Both the position numbers and the translations under genes were made by a program. A stretch of DNA of 64,000 bases from Collinsella aerofaciens (GTDB lineage Bacteria; Actinomycetota; Coriobacteriia; Coriobacteriales; Coriobacteriaceae), in the NCBI RefSeq assembly GCF_963360655.1, contig NZ_OY725717.1:620001-684000 (forward strand), in the 5' to 3' direction. Shown here in pieces: positions 28,383-37,139 of this stretch. The notes beneath the pieces are model-generated. The model ran no database searches, had not been told where the DNA came from, and worked only from the letters and a program-made list of their open reading frames with translations. Numbering within the stretch: position 1 is the stretch's first letter; the number at the start of each line of letters is the position of its first letter.

Positions 28383-30086
28383 ATGAGCAATCCCTCGAAC
28401 CGCACCTCGATGCGCGGTCAACTCACACTGCGCGGCGTCGTCATCGGCGTCCTTGGCTGCGTGATCATCACGGCAAGCTCGGCCTACACGGCCCTCAAGA
28501 TGGGCGCACTCCCCTGGCCGATCATTTTCGCTGCCGTCATTTCGCTGTTCTTCCTGAAGCTCATGGGCAACGCCAGCCTCAACGAGGCCAACGTCACCCA
28601 CACCATCATGTCCGCGGGCGCCATGGTCGCCGGCGGCCTGGCGTTTACCATCCCGGGCGCCTGGATGCTGGGCTATGCCGACCAGATCAGCTGGCTCGAC
28701 ATGTTTATCGTGGCGCTCGCCGGCACCATCTTGGGCCTTCTGGCGACAGCGCTCATCCACCGTCACTTTATCGTGGACGCCGCGCTGGAGTTCCCCACCG
28801 GCAACGCCGCAGCTCAGACCCTGCGCGCCACCGAGGCCGGCGGCAAGACCGGCAAGCAGCTCTTTGGCTCCATGGCCATCGCAGGCATCTACAGCGTGCT
28901 TCGCGACGCTCTGGGCGTGGTGCCCAGCATGCTGTGCACGCTCAATATCCCCGGCGTGACCTTTGCCATCTATAACTCGCCCATGTTGCTGTCCATCGGC
29001 TTTTTGGTGGGCTTCGCCCCCGTCGCGTTCTGGTTTGCCGGCGCGCTGCTGGGCAACTTTGGCATCATCGTCGGCGGCACCGCTGCCGGTCTGTTCGATG
29101 TTGTGACCGCGCAGGGCATCGTCAAGTCCCTCGGCATGGGCCTTATGATGGGCTTTGGCGTCGCCGTCGTCCTTAAGGACATCCTGCCGCAGGTCACCGG
29201 CATCGTCCGCGGCCTCGCCGCCGACAGCTCCACCGACACCAACGAGCAGTCGCTCATCTCGGGCTCCCTTAAGCTCGATGCCGGCATCATCGGCCTGGGC
29301 ACCGCAGCCATCGCCGTGATCGTTGCCATCGCGCTCGACCTTGGTCCCGTCCCGGCCGTCATCGTCACGCTGTTCACCTTTGTCACCACCATCATGAGCG
29401 CGCAGAGCTGCGGCCAGACGGGTATCGACCCCATGGAGATCTTTGGCCTCATCGTCATGCTCATCGTGGCTGCCTTCGCACAGATCGCTCAGGTCAAGCT
29501 GTTCTTTATCGCCGGCATCGTAGCCGTGGCGTGCGGCCTTGCGGGCGACGTCATGAACGACTTTAAGGCCGGCGCCGTGCTGGGCACCAACCCGCGTGCG
29601 CAGTGGATCGGCCAAGCCATTGGCGGCATCGTGGGTGCCCTGGTCGCTGCCGCTGTCATGGTCGCGCTCGTCACCGCCTATGGTCCGGACGCCTTCGGCC
29701 CCGACAAGAGCTTTGTGGCCGCGCAGGCAAGCGTGGTCGCCACCATGGTCTCGGGCATCCCGAGCGTGCCGTGGTTCGCAGGTGGCTTTATCGCCGGCAT
29801 CGTCATGTACTGGCTTGGCATTCCGGCCATGATGATCGGCCTGGGCGTGTACCTGCCGTTCTACATGTCACTCACGGCATTCCTGGGCTCCTGCGTCAAG
29901 CTCGCCTACGACAAGTGGTCCGCCCACCGCGACGCCGAGGCCGGTCTTTCGGACGAGGAGAAGGCCGCCAAGGACGCCGCCTTCCAAGAGCAGGGCCTGG
30001 TTGTCGCCAGCGGCCTGCTCGGCGGCGAGTCCATCGTCGGCGTTATCCTGGCGTTTGTCTCCGTGGGCTTGAGCCTGCTGGGCTAA
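28383..30086 (+). CDS. OPT family oligopeptide/metal-siderophore transporter
   Basis: 567 residues, about 14-16 hydrophobic helices. OPT-type blocks include SSAYTALKMGALPWPIIFAAV, LNEANVTHTIMSAGAM, EFPTGNAAAQTLRA and GQTGIDPMEIFG. A shortish charged cytoplasmic segment (DEEKAAKDAAFQEQG) precedes the last helix. Family members carry oligopeptides or metal chelates by proton symport; substrate here is unknown. ATG 28383 follows AAAGGAG. Monocistronic, ending in a strong terminator. Confidence 0.9.
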   Translation: MSNPSNRTSMRGQLTLRGVVIGVLGCVIITASSAYTALKMGALPWPIIFAAVISLFFLKLMGNASLNEANVTHTIMSAGAMVAGGLAFTIPGAWMLGYADQISWLDMFIVALAGTILGLLATALIHRHFIVDAALEFPTGNAAAQTLRATEAGGKTGKQLFGSMAIAGIYSVLRDALGVVPSMLCTLNIPGVTFAIYNSPMLLSIGFLVGFAPVAFWFAGALLGNFGIIVGGTAAGLFDVVTAQGIVKSLGMGLMMGFGVAVVLKDILPQVTGIVRGLAADSSTDTNEQSLISGSLKLDAGIIGLGTAAIAVIVAIALDLGPVPAVIVTLFTFVTTIMSAQSCGQTGIDPMEIFGLIVMLIVAAFAQIAQVKLFFIAGIVAVACGLAGDVMNDFKAGAVLGTNPRAQWIGQAIGGIVGALVAAAVMVALVTAYGPDAFGPDKSFVAAQASVVATMVSGIPSVPWFAGGFIAGIVMYWLGIPAMMIGLGVYLPFYMSLTAFLGSCVKLAYDKWSAHRDAEAGLSDEEKAAKDAAFQEQGLVVASGLLGGESIVGVILAFVSVGLSLLG

Positions 30087-30127
30087 GTCGAGCAGCTGCT
30101 CGACAGCAACCATATTGCCTACGGCTT

Positions 30128-30167
30128 GCCCGGTCGGTAGCTTTCGCGGCTGCCGACCGGGCTTTTT
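30128..30167 (+). terminator. Terminator of the OPT gene
   Basis: Stem gcccggtcgg / ccgaccgggc followed by ttttt, 42 bases after the stop. A smaller palindrome gtcgagcagctgctcgac precedes it. Confidence 0.85.
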
Positions 30168-30183
30168 GATATCGAAACAAAGA

Positions 30184-30220
30184 AAGGCCGGCGCGCTGCG
30201 TTTGACAGCGCGCCGGCCTT
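30184..30220 (-). terminator. Terminator of the surface protein gene
   Basis: Perfect 15-bp stem aaggccggcgcgctg / cagcgcgccggcctt, followed on the minus strand by TCTTTGTTTC, 67 bases after the stop at 30287. Confidence 0.85.
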
Positions 30221-30286
30221 ATCGTTTGGCTATCGAGACGGTCCCGCTATGAATTGGAGTTCGCTGCAGAGCCGACGCCCGAATCG

Positions 30287-33200
30287 CTACATCTGCTTGC
30301 GGCGACGATCGCCCAGCGTCACACCAGCGGCCACGAGGGTGATACCGCCGATGACGAAGACCTCGCCCGCAAGCGCGGAGTCATCACCGGTCTGGGCGAG
30401 CGCGGCCGACGTTGCCTTCTTCTTGGCGACAGGAGCCTTTGCAGCAGCCTGCGCAACCTGAGCCTTGGCCTGCGGCTCAGCCTTGGGATGATACTTGTCG
30501 TACTCGGCCTGCGCGGCAGCCAGGGCATCCTTGGCATCGCCAAGCTCGGCAAGCGCGGCGGCATAGGCGTCGTTGGCATCGGACAGTTTGGCATCGGCAT
30601 CGCTCAGAGCAGCCTTGAGACCAGCAGCGGCATCGACGGCGGTCTTATAGCGAGCGTAGGCAGCGTTCAGCTTGACCAGCTTCTCGTTACCCGTCGTGCC
30701 CGCGGCAAGAGAGGCCTTGTGGTCGACAGCCTCAAGATCGGCCTTGAGTGCCTCATCGCTGGCAAGCTCGGCCTTGGCCTTGACGATCTCGAGGTTCGCA
30801 TCGACGACGGCTTCGTTGGCGGCCTCGAGCTGCTTCTGGGCATCGGCGACACCGGCGACGGCAGCGTCATAGGCGGCCTTGGCGTCGTCGACCGCCTTCT
30901 GAGCGCCGGCGAAGCGCTCGAAGGCCTTGTGTGCGGTGGCAAGCTCGCCCTCGGCGGCCTTGGCCTTGGCCTGTGCGTCGGACAGGGCCTGCGTCTTGGC
31001 GGCAACTGCCTGCTTGGCGTCCGAAAGAGCAGTCGCGGCCTGGACATCTGCGGCCTGGGCCTTGTCTACACCAGCCTGGGCGGCATCGTCGGCCTTCTTT
31101 GCCTCGTCAAGCGAGCCCTGCTTATTCGCAAGGTCCGCCTGGGCGGCATCGCGCTTGGCGGCAAGGTCCTTGACCGAAGCGGTAGCGTTGTCATACGCCT
31201 CGTTGGCCTGTTCGGACTTTGCCTTGGCGGCATCGCGGGCGCTGCGAGCCTTCGCCTTGTGAGCGGCGGCCTCGGCTGCCTTCGTCTTGCTGTCAGCAAG
31301 CGTGGCGTTTGCCTTATCGAGAGCTGCCTGGGCAGTAGCGGCCTCGCTCTTGGCGGCGTCGAGCTTGGTCTTGGGCGTCTTGACGTCGATACCCTTGAGT
31401 TTGGCTTCGGCGGCGTCGTATGCCGTCTTCGCGGCGGCGGTGCCGGACTTAGCCTTCTCGTACTCGCCCTTGGCGGTGTTCATGTTCACATCGGCTGCGG
31501 TGAAAGCGTCCTGGGCGGCATCCTGCCCGTTTACAGCTGCGAAGTAAGCTTCCCTTGTAGTTCCAAAGTTCTTCTGCGCCTCGGCAAGCTTGCCCTGGAG
31601 CTCCTTGAGCTGCGCCTTCTGCGCCTGCGTGCCGCCCGCATTGTAGGCGGAATCGATGTAGTCGTTGAGGAGCTTCTTGAACTCGGAGACAGTGAAATCA
31701 GCCTGCGTGTCATCATCGCTGTAATCGAAGATGGTTACCTCGGAATCGGTATTCTTGCCGCTACCGGTCGCGATGCCGATGGCTCTCGTAGAGGCATCGA
31801 TAATGTTGAGATAGTGCCCGCACTCGTGGTAGATGCTGTTGTAGTTCTGATAGATGTAATAGGACTCATATCGATATTTGCCGAGTTTGTCACCATATTG
31901 CTCTACATACTTGTCGAAAATCTTCTTTTCCTGAGTATAGAGGCCGGTATAGGGCCAGCCGAGGGTATCCTCGGTCTCGCCGCCGGTATATGCGCCGCCT
32001 CCGCCAGCAAGGTTTTCACCGTTGTCGAAGTAGCAGTTCGAGTGTCCCCAGATGTTCGATGAATATGATGTATTAAGGGCGGCTGCCGCAGTCATACGGA
32101 GGCTGACGCTGAGCGCCGACTGACCGTTCGCCTTGCGGAGGTTGTTCTGGGTGTCGAGATATGTCAGGGCGTTGCGCATCTGCTCCAAGGAGAGCGGATT
32201 GGTGTCGCGAGACATATCCTGATCGACGTACTGGTCATACCAGTCGGCCTTGTCCTCAGCACCGGTCAGCATCGATACGGCATCCTGGGCGTTCTTTTTC
32301 TGTGTGGCGGTGAAATCGCTGCTGTTGCTGATGTAGGCCATAAAGCCGAGCATGCCCTTATTGATGACTTCCTGGTCAACGGTCATGTTGGACTTTAGGT
32401 CTGCAATCTGCTGTTCAAGAGCCTCAACCTGGGCATTAGCAGCGTCATAAGCCTTTTCCGCGGCGTTCGAAGCGGCGCAGGCCGCCTCCCACTCGCTGCG
32501 CTTCTGCTGACGGACCTCGACGAGTCGGTCGTACTCCGCCTTCTTGTCGGCTTCGGTCTGCTGGGCCTGCTCGCATGCGGCCTTGGCGGCGTCGCGCTTG
32601 CTGACGGCGGCGTTGTATTCCTTGCTTACCGCATCATATGCAGACTGGGCAGATGCCACGGCGGCGTTGGCGGCGTTGGCCTTCTCCTGCGCGGCGGTGA
32701 CGGTAGTCTGCGCAGCCTGCAGGTTCGCCTGTGCGGTGGCGTCGGCATCCGTCGCGGCATTGAGCTCCGCCTGCGCGGTCTTGAGCTCACCAGCAGCAGC
32801 GTTCTTGGTGGCCTCAAGCGCACTCAGGTCAACACCCGTACCCGAGACGGCAGCATCGAGCGCGGCTTGCGCCTGGTTGAACTTCTGCTGGGCGTTATCG
32901 CGCGCGGTGGTTGCGGCTGCGAGAGCAGCGGCAGTCTCCTGCTTCTTGGCCTGGGCGGAAGTCAGAGCGGCCTCAGTGTCCTTCTTTTCCTGCTGTGCAC
33001 TGGCCTCGGCGGCCTTGGCCTGGTCCAGATTGGCCTGTGCAGCAGCAACGGCCTTATTGGCGTCATCGAGCTTTGCCTGTGCGTCCTCGACGGCCTTCTT
33101 GGCGGCCTCGTACTCGTCCATACCCATGGCCTCGAGCTTGGCCTGGGCATCATCGAGGGCCTTCTTGGCCTCATCCTGCTTTGCCTTGGCGTCCTTGAGC

Positions 33201-33742
33201 GCCTGGGTCTTATCCTCGACACTCTTGTTGGCCTGATCGAGCTGATCGTTCAGGTCGCCCAGCTTCTTCTGCTGCTGCTCGGCCTTGTCGACGGCCGCCT
33301 TAAGCTCGTCGATCTTCTCCTGAAGCGCGGCTACCTCGGCCTCGTTCTGCTCGGCGGCGTTATCGGTCACGGCCTGCGAGGCCTGATTCTTTTGCTGCTG
33401 CGCCTGCTTTTGAGACTGGCCCGCCGCGTCGGCCTTCTTCTGGGCGGCATCGTAGGCGGCCTGAGCGTCCTTGAGCTGCTTTGCCGACTCCTCGGCCAGC
33501 TGGGCAGCCGTCTTTACGACCGCTTGGTTACCGGCGGCAACGGTATTCTCTACAGAACTACCCCCCCCCTGCACAGAATCGCCGTTACCGGTTGACGGTG
33601 CGGCGATTGCCGCCAGCGGCGACATAAGCGGCTGAGCGATGAGGCCCGCCGTCAAAACGGTTGCGACGGCGCGGTTGGCAACGCCCTTGACGTTGACGGC
33701 CTTGGCCCGAGGCTCAAAGTGTTGTGGACTGTAGTTTGTCAT
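30287..33742 (-). CDS. Sortase-anchored coiled-coil surface protein with central CAP (SCP/PR-1) domain
   Basis: 1151 residues. Order: secretion signal with hydrophobic core (about 22-48, ending AIAAP); a GGGSS stretch coded by a nine-G run; a first alanine/lysine/glutamine-rich coiled coil (about 65-445); a folded domain at about 455-700 resembling CAP/SCP, with WGHSNCYFDNGENLAGG and a conserved EECGHYLN-like site (YHECGHYLN); a second coiled coil (about 710-1080); and an LAQTGD motif followed by a hydrophobic helix and RRRKQM, the LAxTG type used by actinobacterial class E sortases. Likely a wall-bound stalked adhesin or enzyme; function is not known. Alanine content and near-repeats suggest growth by internal duplication. 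Confidence 0.88.
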   Translation of the reverse strand: MTNYSPQHFEPRAKAVNVKGVANRAVATVLTAGLIAQPLMSPLAAIAAPSTGNGDSVQGGGSSVENTVAAGNQAVVKTAAQLAEESAKQLKDAQAAYDAAQKKADAAGQSQKQAQQQKNQASQAVTDNAAEQNEAEVAALQEKIDELKAAVDKAEQQQKKLGDLNDQLDQANKSVEDKTQALKDAKAKQDEAKKALDDAQAKLEAMGMDEYEAAKKAVEDAQAKLDDANKAVAAAQANLDQAKAAEASAQQEKKDTEAALTSAQAKKQETAAALAAATTARDNAQQKFNQAQAALDAAVSGTGVDLSALEATKNAAAGELKTAQAELNAATDADATAQANLQAAQTTVTAAQEKANAANAAVASAQSAYDAVSKEYNAAVSKRDAAKAACEQAQQTEADKKAEYDRLVEVRQQKRSEWEAACAASNAAEKAYDAANAQVEALEQQIADLKSNMTVDQEVINKGMLGFMAYISNSSDFTATQKKNAQDAVSMLTGAEDKADWYDQYVDQDMSRDTNPLSLEQMRNALTYLDTQNNLRKANGQSALSVSLRMTAAAALNTSYSSNIWGHSNCYFDNGENLAGGGGAYTGGETEDTLGWPYTGLYTQEKKIFDKYVEQYGDKLGKYRYESYYIYQNYNSIYHECGHYLNIIDASTRAIGIATGSGKNTDSEVTIFDYSDDDTQADFTVSEFKKLLNDYIDSAYNAGGTQAQKAQLKELQGKLAEAQKNFGTTREAYFAAVNGQDAAQDAFTAADVNMNTAKGEYEKAKSGTAAAKTAYDAAEAKLKGIDVKTPKTKLDAAKSEAATAQAALDKANATLADSKTKAAEAAAHKAKARSARDAAKAKSEQANEAYDNATASVKDLAAKRDAAQADLANKQGSLDEAKKADDAAQAGVDKAQAADVQAATALSDAKQAVAAKTQALSDAQAKAKAAEGELATAHKAFERFAGAQKAVDDAKAAYDAAVAGVADAQKQLEAANEAVVDANLEIVKAKAELASDEALKADLEAVDHKASLAAGTTGNEKLVKLNAAYARYKTAVDAAAGLKAALSDADAKLSDANDAYAAALAELGDAKDALAAAQAEYDKYHPKAEPQAKAQVAQAAAKAPVAKKKATSAALAQTGDDSALAGEVFVIGGITLVAAGVTLGDRRRKQM
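33561..33569 (-). repeat. Homopolymer of nine G (coding strand) near the start of the surface protein gene
   Basis: Nine consecutive C on the plus strand, encoding Gly59-Gly61 of the surface protein just after the signal peptide. Such a tract is prone to slipped-strand length change and would shift the frame. Confidence 0.9.
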
Positions 33743-34049
33743 GGCTTTCTCCCTTTGACACGGATGTATCCATACGCTTCAAAATGTAGGAGCTGATTTT
33801 TGAATTCTGTTGCGCAACATTGGCGACCAGCGTATTTTTTGAAATTCATGCTCCTGTGCTTCACAATTTCGTCACATTTGAAGGAGCTGGTGCATCATAT
33901 TTTCGCGTGATGGAATTGAGCCTGTGATTTGCATTTGCTCCCGCGTCATCCGTCCTATCGGATTCCGCATCCAACAGACACCTCGCCCGCCACGGTGTAG
34001 AGTTAAGACAACGGGCGCGTTGCGCGGACCGCGCTGGAACGAGGTGGAC
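33743..34049. other. Divergent promoter region between the surface protein and DUF389 genes
   Basis: About 300 bases. No coding sequence with a ribosome site is seen apart from the upstream extension of the DUF389 frame, which lacks family similarity. It includes AT-rich stretches suitable for the two divergent promoters; I cannot place boxes with confidence. Confidence 0.5.
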
Positions 34050-35189
34050 ATGGAGCTCGACAAACAACAGATCAAGCGACTGCGCGAGCGTCATCATCGG
34101 CGTCACGGCATCCGCCCCGCTCATAGCGAAGCCATGGAAAACATCACCCGCTTCCTCAAGCGCGCGTTCAACATTCGCGAGGGACGCGCGCCCTATCATG
34201 TGATCCGCAAGCGTTTTGTAAACGGGGCGCGTCTGACTGGCTCCCACCTATGCATCCTCATCATCGCCATGTTGATCGCGAGCATCGGCCTCGATATCGA
34301 TTCGGACATCGCCATCGTGGGCGCCATGCTCATCTGCCCGCTCATGGGCTCGGTCCTTGCCATGGCATACGGTATTGCCACGCTCGACCGCGAGATTACC
34401 GTCGAAGCCGTCGCCAGCCTTGCGCTGCAGATGGCCTTTTGCCTGGTCACGTCCACGCTGTACTTTAAGCTCTCGCCCCTTGGCACCACCACGGCCGCCA
34501 TCATCGACAACTCGACACCCACCGTCTGGGACCTTACCGTCGCACTCGCAGGCGGCTTTGCAGGCGGGCTGGGCAACTCGCGCGACCAGGAACCCGCCAC
34601 GCTCATCGCCGGCGTGGCCGTGGCGACCGCGCTCATGCCGCCCCTGTGCGCGGCGGGCTACGGCATCGCCATCGCAAGCGGATCACTGTTTCTCTCGGCA
34701 CTTTATGAGTTTGGCATCAACGTGGTCTTTATCGCACTGGCTGCCGAAGCCGTGCTGCTTCTTTTGCGCGTGCCGCTCAAGCGCGACCTGAACGGCGACG
34801 GCATTGTGACCGCTGAGGAAGACGCCGAGGTCGACGAGCTGTCGCGCAAGGTGCGCCGCCGCATCATTGTGGGCACGACGATCTTTGCCATCCCCTGCAT
34901 CGTCATGACAGCAGGCTCCATTGGCTCGGCGCAGGCCGGCGTGCAGGACGGCTACGGCGTCACCGAAACCACGCGCGAGCTTGCGGCGGTGCTGCCAGGC
35001 TTTAAGGATTACACCGTCGCCGTCGAGACCTCGGCCACCGAAGGGGACGAGGAAGGCATTGTAGAGCGCGAAATCGTCGCCCATGTGACGACAAGCGAGG
35101 CGCTTGGGGCACACGATCGCCGCGTCGCCCGCAAGCTCATCGACCTCAACGTGCCTGAACTCGACCGCGTGGAATTTGACGTGAAGTGA
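34050..35189 (+). CDS. DUF389 family membrane protein with an EF-hand-like loop
   Basis: 379 residues from ATG 34050 (GAGGTGGAC just before). A basic N-terminal region precedes 6-7 membrane helices of the DUF389 type (SDIAIVGAMLICPLMGSVLAMAYG, GVAVATALMPPLCAAGYG). Residues 246-257, in a cytosolic or external loop between the helices, read DLNGDGIVTAEE, a canonical 12-residue calcium-binding EF-hand loop (Asp1, Asn3, Asp5, Gly6, Glu12). A soluble domain follows the last helix. Function of DUF389 is unknown; the calcium loop is an additional feature. Confidence 0.85.
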   Translation: MELDKQQIKRLRERHHRRHGIRPAHSEAMENITRFLKRAFNIREGRAPYHVIRKRFVNGARLTGSHLCILIIAMLIASIGLDIDSDIAIVGAMLICPLMGSVLAMAYGIATLDREITVEAVASLALQMAFCLVTSTLYFKLSPLGTTTAAIIDNSTPTVWDLTVALAGGFAGGLGNSRDQEPATLIAGVAVATALMPPLCAAGYGIAIASGSLFLSALYEFGINVVFIALAAEAVLLLLRVPLKRDLNGDGIVTAEEDAEVDELSRKVRRRIIVGTTIFAIPCIVMTAGSIGSAQAGVQDGYGVTETTRELAAVLPGFKDYTVAVETSATEGDEEGIVEREIVAHVTTSEALGAHDRRVARKLIDLNVPELDRVEFDVK

Positions 35190-35203
35190 TGCAGAGCGCA
35201 GCG

Positions 35204-35725
35204 CTACAGCTCGTACTTGTACACGCGGTAGATGTACTTCTCGGCTTCCATCTCGTAGGTGGCGATGGGAAGTCCATAGCGATCGTACTCGGTGAAGGTC
35301 TTGGCCTGGCCCGAAGCCACGAGCATGCTATTCGAATCGCCGACGCGCTGCGCACTACTAACGTAGCCCGAGAACGGCACCGCGATCTGGTCCACAAGCT
35401 TGTAGGTGCGCGCGGTCTCATCCACCGTAAAGATGCGCCCAAACGAATGCGTTCCCTTGCTGTAGTCGGTCACCACCGCGGCGCCCAGCTGGCCCCAGTC
35501 GAACTTGGGATAGCTCTCGGCCGCACCAAAGTTGTTGTCGTATAGCAGCACCTGGTAGCGACCAGTCGCTGCCGTGTCAGAACTCGGCAGATACGTCACG
35601 CTGTGCTGGCCTGCATTGAGCGAGAAATCGCCCTGGGCCTGCAATAACTTGTCTTCAAAGCCCGAGCCAGCCCATTGCCACTCCTTTCTATTTCTGGGTC
35701 CATCTTCTCACTGCTGGCGGCCGAA
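35204..35725 (-). pseudogene. C-terminal remnant of an aryl-sulfate sulfotransferase-like gene
   Basis: The last 146 residues read like the end of a bacterial arylsulfotransferase beta-propeller (VTYLPSS, VLLYDNNFGAAE, YKLVDQIAVPFSGY, TEYDRYGLPIATY). The frame continues upstream a little (EWQWAGSGFEDKLL) but meets TGA near 35725, and the neighbouring gene's stop lies only 38 bases further. No N-terminal propeller or signal peptide is present. It is therefore a truncated copy, probably cut by the rearrangement that placed the dehydrogenase gene beside it. Family assignment is from recognition only. Confidence 0.55.
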
Positions 35726-35761
35726 AATGATCCGTTTTCCTCCGACCCCGAGGGATCGTTC

Positions 35762-36721
35762 TTAGTACTTGAAGAAGCCCTCGCCCGAGCTTTCGCCCAG
35801 CTTGCCTTCGTCGAGCATTTTCTTGAGGACGGAGGCCATGGCCTTAAAGTTGTAGGGCATCATCATCTTCTTGAGCAGCGGGCTCACCAGGCCCGGCACC
35901 TTCTGATACTGCATGACGATGTTGTAGGCCGTCTGGATACCCACCGTGTCGAATACGCGGAACGGGCCCTTGGGAGCGCCGGTGCCACGCGTCCACGCGA
36001 GGTCGATGCTCTTGGGATCGCTCACGCCCGAGACGTACAGATCAAGGCCCGAAAGCAGCCATGGCACCAGCATGGAATTGAGCAGATAGCCGTTCTTTTC
36101 CTTGTTGACGGGCAGGGCAAGCATGCGAATATCGTTGGCAAAGTCGACAAGCTCGTCGAAGTAGCGCTTGTCGGTTTGGTCCTGCGCCATGACCTCGGTC
36201 ATGTTGTTCTTCCAGATGGAATTGGCAAAGTGCAGCGACAGGTACTTCTCGGGGCGGCCGGTGTACTTGGCAAAGGTGCTCGGTAGCAGCGTGGAGGAGT
36301 TGGTCACGACGACAGTCTTTTGCGGGAGGACCGGGGCGAGCTTCTTGTAGAAGTCAATCTTTGCCTGGGTATCCTCAGCCATAGACTCGATAACCAGGTC
36401 GGCGTCAGCCACTGCCTTGGCAAGATCGAGCTCCAGCTTGAGTGTGGAGTAGGCACGCTCAACGGCGGCGAGCGCCGCTTCCTTGTCGAAGGGCTGGCCG
36501 CTATCGGCGATACCGGCGCACCACTCGCCCGTGCCGTCCGCCATGCCCTCGATAGCCGCGATGTACTCCTCGCGCACATGATCGATCTTGGGCTGGGTGC
36601 GGCCGATGCTGCCCTTGCTGCGCAGCCAAATCGTCACATCGAAGCCACAGTAGGCAGCCTGAAAGGCAATCTGGCTTCCCAGCACGCCGCCGCCAGCAAC
36701 GCAAACGGTCTTGTAGCTCAT
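35762..36721 (-). CDS. 3-hydroxyacyl-CoA dehydrogenase (3-hydroxybutyryl-CoA dehydrogenase type)
   Basis: 319 residues. The N-terminal NAD domain opens VCVAGGGVLGSQIAFQAA; the middle has LVIESMAEDTQAKIDFYKKL and the catalytic SSTLLPSTFAKYTGRPEKYLSLHFANS region, where the usual His-Glu dyad would be His and Asn neighbours; the C-terminal domain has the 3HCDH helices. It interconverts 3-hydroxyacyl-CoA and 3-oxoacyl-CoA. It could belong with the dehydratase activase at 37140 in CoA-thioester fermentation, but the two are separated by a palindromic element. Start 36721 behind GAGAGGAC. Confidence 0.85.
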   Translation of the reverse strand: MSYKTVCVAGGGVLGSQIAFQAAYCGFDVTIWLRSKGSIGRTQPKIDHVREEYIAAIEGMADGTGEWCAGIADSGQPFDKEAALAAVERAYSTLKLELDLAKAVADADLVIESMAEDTQAKIDFYKKLAPVLPQKTVVVTNSSTLLPSTFAKYTGRPEKYLSLHFANSIWKNNMTEVMAQDQTDKRYFDELVDFANDIRMLALPVNKEKNGYLLNSMLVPWLLSGLDLYVSGVSDPKSIDLAWTRGTGAPKGPFRVFDTVGIQTAYNIVMQYQKVPGLVSPLLKKMMMPYNFKAMASVLKKMLDEGKLGESSGEGFFKY

Positions 36722-37139
36722 AGGAACAGTCCTCTCTTACGTAATTCCATAGATGTGTATTTATTCAACCGTAAAGATGACGCGCGTTGGGGACGGGTTC
36801 CTTAAACGGATGGTATTTCGCGGCAAACGGCTACATATGTTCATTATCTCAGGGTTCTGGGGGCGATTTTTGGTGCCGCAGAGACGTCGTTTTCGGAAGT
36901 ATGCGGCAAATTCCGGAACCCTTGAGCACCCCCCGATTTTCCGCCAATAAAACCGCAGGTACAGGGCTTGGACATATTCGGTGTGCTCGGTCTATTCAGA
37001 TTTTGCCGCATACTTCCGAAATCTGAGTTCGCAAAGGGTGATAGTCGGGGCGTTTACGCAACATATGTCCAAGCAAAAACGGGTGGTAGCCGGTACGGCC
37101 ACCACCCGTTTGTCTCATATCCAGCCCATAGCAGGCCAG
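36722..37139. other. Intergenic region with a 131-bp inverted-repeat element
   Basis: A perfect 20-bp inverted pair tttcggaagtatgcggcaaa (36891-36910) / tttgccgcatacttccgaaa (37002-37021) encloses 91 bases; acatatgt strings lie further out on both sides (about 36833 and 37062). No gene is supported. The right part leads to a hairpin gggtggtagccg/cggccaccaccc (about 37081-37108), the probable terminator of the dehydratase gene. Confidence 0.75.

Noticed and set aside
30254-32062. Plus-strand frame opposite the surface protein
   Set aside because: Leu/Gly-rich mirror of Ala/Lys-rich coiled-coil codons; no ribosome site.
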